Source: Perognathus longimembris pacificus (Eukaryota; Chordata; Mammalia; Rodentia; Heteromyidae). From it: DNA of 64,000 bases. The stretch is from contig NC_063166.1 of assembly GCF_023159225.1 (NCBI RefSeq), forward strand, positions 76,696,575 through 76,760,574, written 5' to 3'. A model generated the notes under the pieces. That model made no database searches and was not told where the DNA came from. It saw nothing but the letters and a program-made list of their open reading frames with translations. The position numbers and the translations under genes were made by a program. Numbering within the stretch: the stretch's first letter is position 1; each line of letters starts with the position of its first letter. This document shows, one piece after another, positions 47,340 to 64,000 of the stretch.

Positions 47340-47642
47340 ATCTGACTATAGTTAGAGGTGAGCCACTGGGAGGTAAATAGGATTACATAAAGTCATTAGG
47401 GTGGATTCCACATCAATGAATCCTGGTGCCTTTATAAGCCAAGAGAGAATCCAGACGGACGTATGTATGGTCTCTGTCTCTTGTTATGTGACCCCTCAGG
47501 TCTCTGCCAAGAAGGTGGCCATCGTCAGATGTGGTCCCTTGACCTTGAACCCTCAGAACCATATGCCAAAACAAATCACTTTTCTCTATAACATAGCCTG
47601 CCTTTGGTATCTCCTTATAGTAATGAAAAACTGGACTATGAC
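47340..47642 (+). mobile_element. MaLR-like LTR remnant (degenerate)
   Basis: The order of phrases (gagccactgggaggtaaata, ggtgcctttataagcc, accttgaaccctcagaacca, tggtatctccttatagtaat) follows that of MaLR/MST-type LTRs, ending near the 3' terminus. No ends or target duplications are clear. Confidence 0.55.
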
Positions 47643-47779
47643 ATAGAACTGAAGAAATTCTGGAAAGATGCTCATTGGTCTGTTAATTTTTACCTGCTGC
47701 TGGAAAGATCTTTGAATTTTTCTGTATTGTTTGGCTGTCTTGGCAATGGCTACACATCCTTTTTCCAAAAATAAGCTGA

Positions 47780-47985
47780 GGGCTGGGAATATGGCCTAGT
47801 GGCAAGAGTGCTTGCCTTGTATACATGAAGCCCTGGGTTCAATTCCCCAGCACCACATATATAGAAAATGGCCAGAAGTGGCACCGTGGCTCAAGTTTGC
47901 AGAGTGCTAGCCTTGAGCAAAAAGAAGCCAGGGACAGTGCTCAGGCCCTGAGTCCAAGGCCCAGGACTGGCCAGAAAGCAAAAAA
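47780..47985 (+). mobile_element. IDL-Geo SINE
   Basis: Full dimer starting ggctgggaatatggcctag and ending cccaggactggcc. The flanking aaaataagctgag and aaaataaactgaa are similar. Confidence 0.92.
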
Positions 47986-48549
47986 CAAAAATAAACTGAA
48001 AAGTAAAATGCTGAAGGAAAAAAGGGGAAAAAACCTCAAGATTCTAAACATATAAACAGCTCTGAAATCAATTGTAAGAAAGCTAAAGAAGAATAAAGGA
48101 AAGGTAAAGAAAGGATAAACATAAAAATTAAGCTCCAGAACCTATGTTCTTGGCTTAGTGACCAATACAAAGACGAAAGCATGTAAAAAAACACCTACTG
48201 CAGAGAGTGCAAGACAGGTTGATGCTTATCCACCCTGATTTCCCTTCTCATCTTAGCACATGGAACGTGTTCACACTCTTGAGCTTCGCAAGTTCATTCT
48301 AACCATGCACTTTGTATAAGAAACGCGGCTACAACCTGATGAATAATGTCCCCGAGATAGATATTACCAAAACCAGACACATGGAACGGGAGGTCATGAT
48401 TCTTGGTTTATTAAATGGAATTCAGTAGGGGCCAAGAAATTCAGACAATCCATGTACAGACTTCTAGCATTTAATGGCATTTATTGTATTGGTCTATGAC
48501 TTAGACCTCTGCTGCCCTCTGGTGGCTCTGAGAATAAGAGCAACTTGCA

Positions 48550-48725
48550 TCCCAGCAACTAATAATTTTGTTCATGGCTGAGCAAAATTCTGTTGTGTGT
48601 ATGTACCACTTTGTTTATCCACTCTTCTGTTGGTGAGCATCTAGGCTGATTCTATAACTTGGTTGTAGTGAAGAGTGCTCTGATAAAATTGTGCATACAT
48701 GTACCTTTACAATAAACCAACTTTA
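48550..48725 (-). mobile_element. L1 3' fragment, minus strand
   Basis: The plus strand reads tccactcttctgttggtgag and gtagtgaagagtgctctgat, which is L1 text read backwards. Confidence 0.6.
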
Positions 48726-48729
48726 ATTC

Positions 48730-48730
<1 letters not shown>

Positions 48731-48789
<59 letters not shown>
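48731..48789. repeat. (GT)n microsatellite
   Basis: About 28 GT units with one at-interruption near the start. Confidence 0.93.
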
Positions 48790-48790
<1 letters not shown>

Positions 48791-48813
48791 TATGGCTGTA
48801 TCACACAAAAATT

Positions 48814-49022
48814 GTAGCTACTCAGGAGGCTGAGATTTGAGGATCATGGTTTGAAGCCAGCCTGGTCAGGGAAGCCTGTGAGACTCTTATCTCTACTAAA
48901 CTACAAAAAAGCCAGAAGTGGAGCTGTGCCTCAAGTGGTATAGCGTTAGTCTTGAGCAAAAGAAGCTGAGGGACAGAACCAAGGCCCTGAGTTCAAACCC
49001 CAATGACTGGCACAAAAATAAA
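48814..49022 (+). mobile_element. B1-Geo SINE, 5' truncated
   Basis: Starts inside the B1 half (tagctactcaggaggctgag) and ends caatgactggcac with an A-rich tail. Confidence 0.83.
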
Positions 49023-49039
49023 AAATAATTCTATTTTTT

Positions 49040-49495
49040 GCCAGCGCCGGTGGCTCACACCTTTAATCTCTGCTACTCAAATGGCTGAGATCTGAAGATC
49101 ACAGTATAAAACCAGTCCAGGCAGAAAAGTTCTCAAAGCTCTATCAGCAATTAACCAGCAAAAATGCCAGGCTGAGGCACGGCTCAAGTGACAAAGCTCC
49201 AGCCATGAGAGGAAAAGGCTGTGCAAAAGTTCAAGGCCGGGCTGGGGATATAGCCTAGTGGCAAGAGTGCCTGCCTCGGATACACGAGGCCCTAGGTTCG
49301 ATTCCCCAGCACCACATATACAGAAAACGGCCAGAAGCGGCGCTGTGGCTCAAGTGGCAGAGTGCTAGCCTTGAGCGGGAAGAAGCCAGGGACAGTGCTC
49401 AGGCCCTGAGTCCAAAGCCCAGGACTGGCCAAAAAAAAAAAAAAAAAAAAAGTTCAAGGCCCTGAGTTTAAGCCTCTTTATCAACACCAAAAGAA
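49040..49495 (+). mobile_element. B1-Geo SINE split by a nested SINE
   Basis: Left part 49040-49238, right part 49448-49495. The break carries an IDL-Geo and a duplicated aaaagttcaaggcc. Confidence 0.88.
49239..49447 (+). mobile_element. IDL-Geo SINE nested in B1-Geo
   Basis: Full gggctggggatatagcc-type dimer. The target duplication aaaagttcaaggcc lies at 49225-49238 and 49448-49461. Young-looking. Confidence 0.95.
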
Positions 49496-49690
49496 AATTA
49501 AGAAAAAAACTGTGTAATGACACAAAAAGTCTCCAAGATCTAGCCTGTGACACATTTGCATACATAGAAGAAGAACCAAGGGTTAGCTTCTCAGAAAACT
49601 TAGAACCAAGGTCTGACATTCAAGGAAGGCCCAAGGTCAAAGCACTGCTTAGTAACTACAACAAACTGGCCACCCATCTTTTTCTTTCTT

Positions 49691-49906
49691 ATTTTTTTTT
49701 TCTTTTTTTCTTTTTGGCCAGTCCTGGGCCTTGGACTCAGGGCCTGAGCACCATCCCTGGCTTCTTCCTGCTCAAGGCTAGCACTCTGCCACCTGAGCCG
49801 CAGCGCCCCTTCTGGCCGTTTTCCATATATGTGGTGCTGGGGAATCGAACTGAGAGCTTCATGTGTAGGAGGCAAGCACTCTTGCCACTAGGCCATATTC
49901 CCAGCC
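49691..49906 (-). mobile_element. IDL-Geo SINE
   Basis: T-rich start, ggccagtcctgggccttgga, and ID-like end ggccatattcccagccc. Confidence 0.93.
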
Positions 49907-50200
49907 CCCCACCCACCTTTTTCTACCCCCCAACTCATGTTCTCCAATAAAAGAAGGAATGTTATCAGGTCCCTAAAGAAGGAGCTCTACTCCTGCCCCT
50001 GGGGTTAGTCTAACTTCCATCCATCTCTCCCGATGGACATACCCAGCCAACACCCACTTTCAGTGTCCTCAGAAAAAAATGGACCACCCATCCTTGCTCT
50101 GTTTGTATGTCAATCCCACAGCCATCTGTGGACCCGTGGACCCGCTCGCTCTCCTTTCCTCCAAGCCCCCAGACAGCACAGACCAGAGTCCACTCCTGCC

Positions 50201-50206
50201 TTTATT
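50201..50206 (-). terminator. WFDC3 polyadenylation signal
   Basis: TTTATT on the plus strand (AATAAA on the minus) about 185 bases beyond the WFDC3 stop. Confidence 0.7.
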
Positions 50207-50389
50207 GGAAAAGAGAAGCATCAACACTCACTGCAGGTACCAGGGCCACTTCCTCTGTTCCAGGCAACAGCAGGAAGGGAAGCAGAGCCAAGGAGACCGT
50301 GAGGGCCTCGGGGAGGTCACAAGCCCTCTCCTGGCTGCCAGCACAGGACTTCTGGAGTCTCTATAGAGGATCCAGACAAATCAGGATCA

Positions 50390-63836
<13,447 letters not shown>

Positions 63837-64000
63837 TTAGCATGATTGGCTAGACAAACCAACAATGGAGGATGAATGAACTTCAAGGACCTCCAAATAG
63901 CCTACAACCACCTTCTTCTCCAATACTTCTCCACACAAATACTAACCACCACCCATCAACGACCGCAGGCCCAGTGTGCTTCAGATGCAGACAGAGGAGG

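Overview
This window is nuclear DNA from a rodent, most likely a geomyoid (kangaroo rat, pocket mouse or pocket gopher). It is packed with two dimeric SINEs that share one 3' monomer. One has an ID-like (tRNA-Ala-type) left monomer, matching my recollection of the Geomyoidea-restricted IDL-Geo family. The other has a B1/7SL-like left monomer. There are also L1, MIR and L2 fragments, many CA/GT microsatellites, and genes split into small exons with GT..AG introns.

The locus is the telomeric WFDC (whey acidic protein four-disulfide core) cluster, the counterpart of human 20q13. From left to right the genes are: a single-WAP gene at 15.4-16.3 kb (-), probably WFDC16; WFDC9 at 21.6-22.8 kb (-); WFDC10 at 28.2-29.5 kb (+); WFDC11 at 36.0-38.3 kb (+); a broken inverted WFDC10 copy at 39.0-40.1 kb (-); WFDC13 at 41.5-44.7 kb (+); and WFDC3 at 50.2-63.8 kb (-), with all four WAP exons and the last exon, its first exon lying beyond the right edge. 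Each intact WAP exon has the eight-cysteine pattern, flanked by phase-1 introns on the 5' side. The products should be small secreted proteins, probably antiprotease or antimicrobial factors of the male tract or mucosa; that role is known for the family and not shown here.

From 4.1 to 10.6 kb lies a broken class II (betaretrovirus-like) endogenous provirus on the minus strand. It has two LTRs, a Lys-type primer binding site, a 6-bp target duplication, a gag-pro internal deletion, frameshifted pol with a 118-bp tandem duplication, a SINE inside integrase, and no recognisable env. A separate solo LTR lies at 18.2-18.5 kb and a degraded MaLR-like LTR at about 47.4-47.6 kb.

The most notable structural feature is the inverted duplication of WFDC10 around WFDC11. 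The arms are about 0.9-1.1 kb and the spacer about 9.7 kb. One arm is the working gene and the other has lost its signal exon and carries frameshifting deletions. WFDC11 in the spacer is on the opposite strand from the one I recall in human, so an inversion between the arms is possible. I found no new enzyme system; the interest is in gene-family evolution, provirus decay and nested SINEs.
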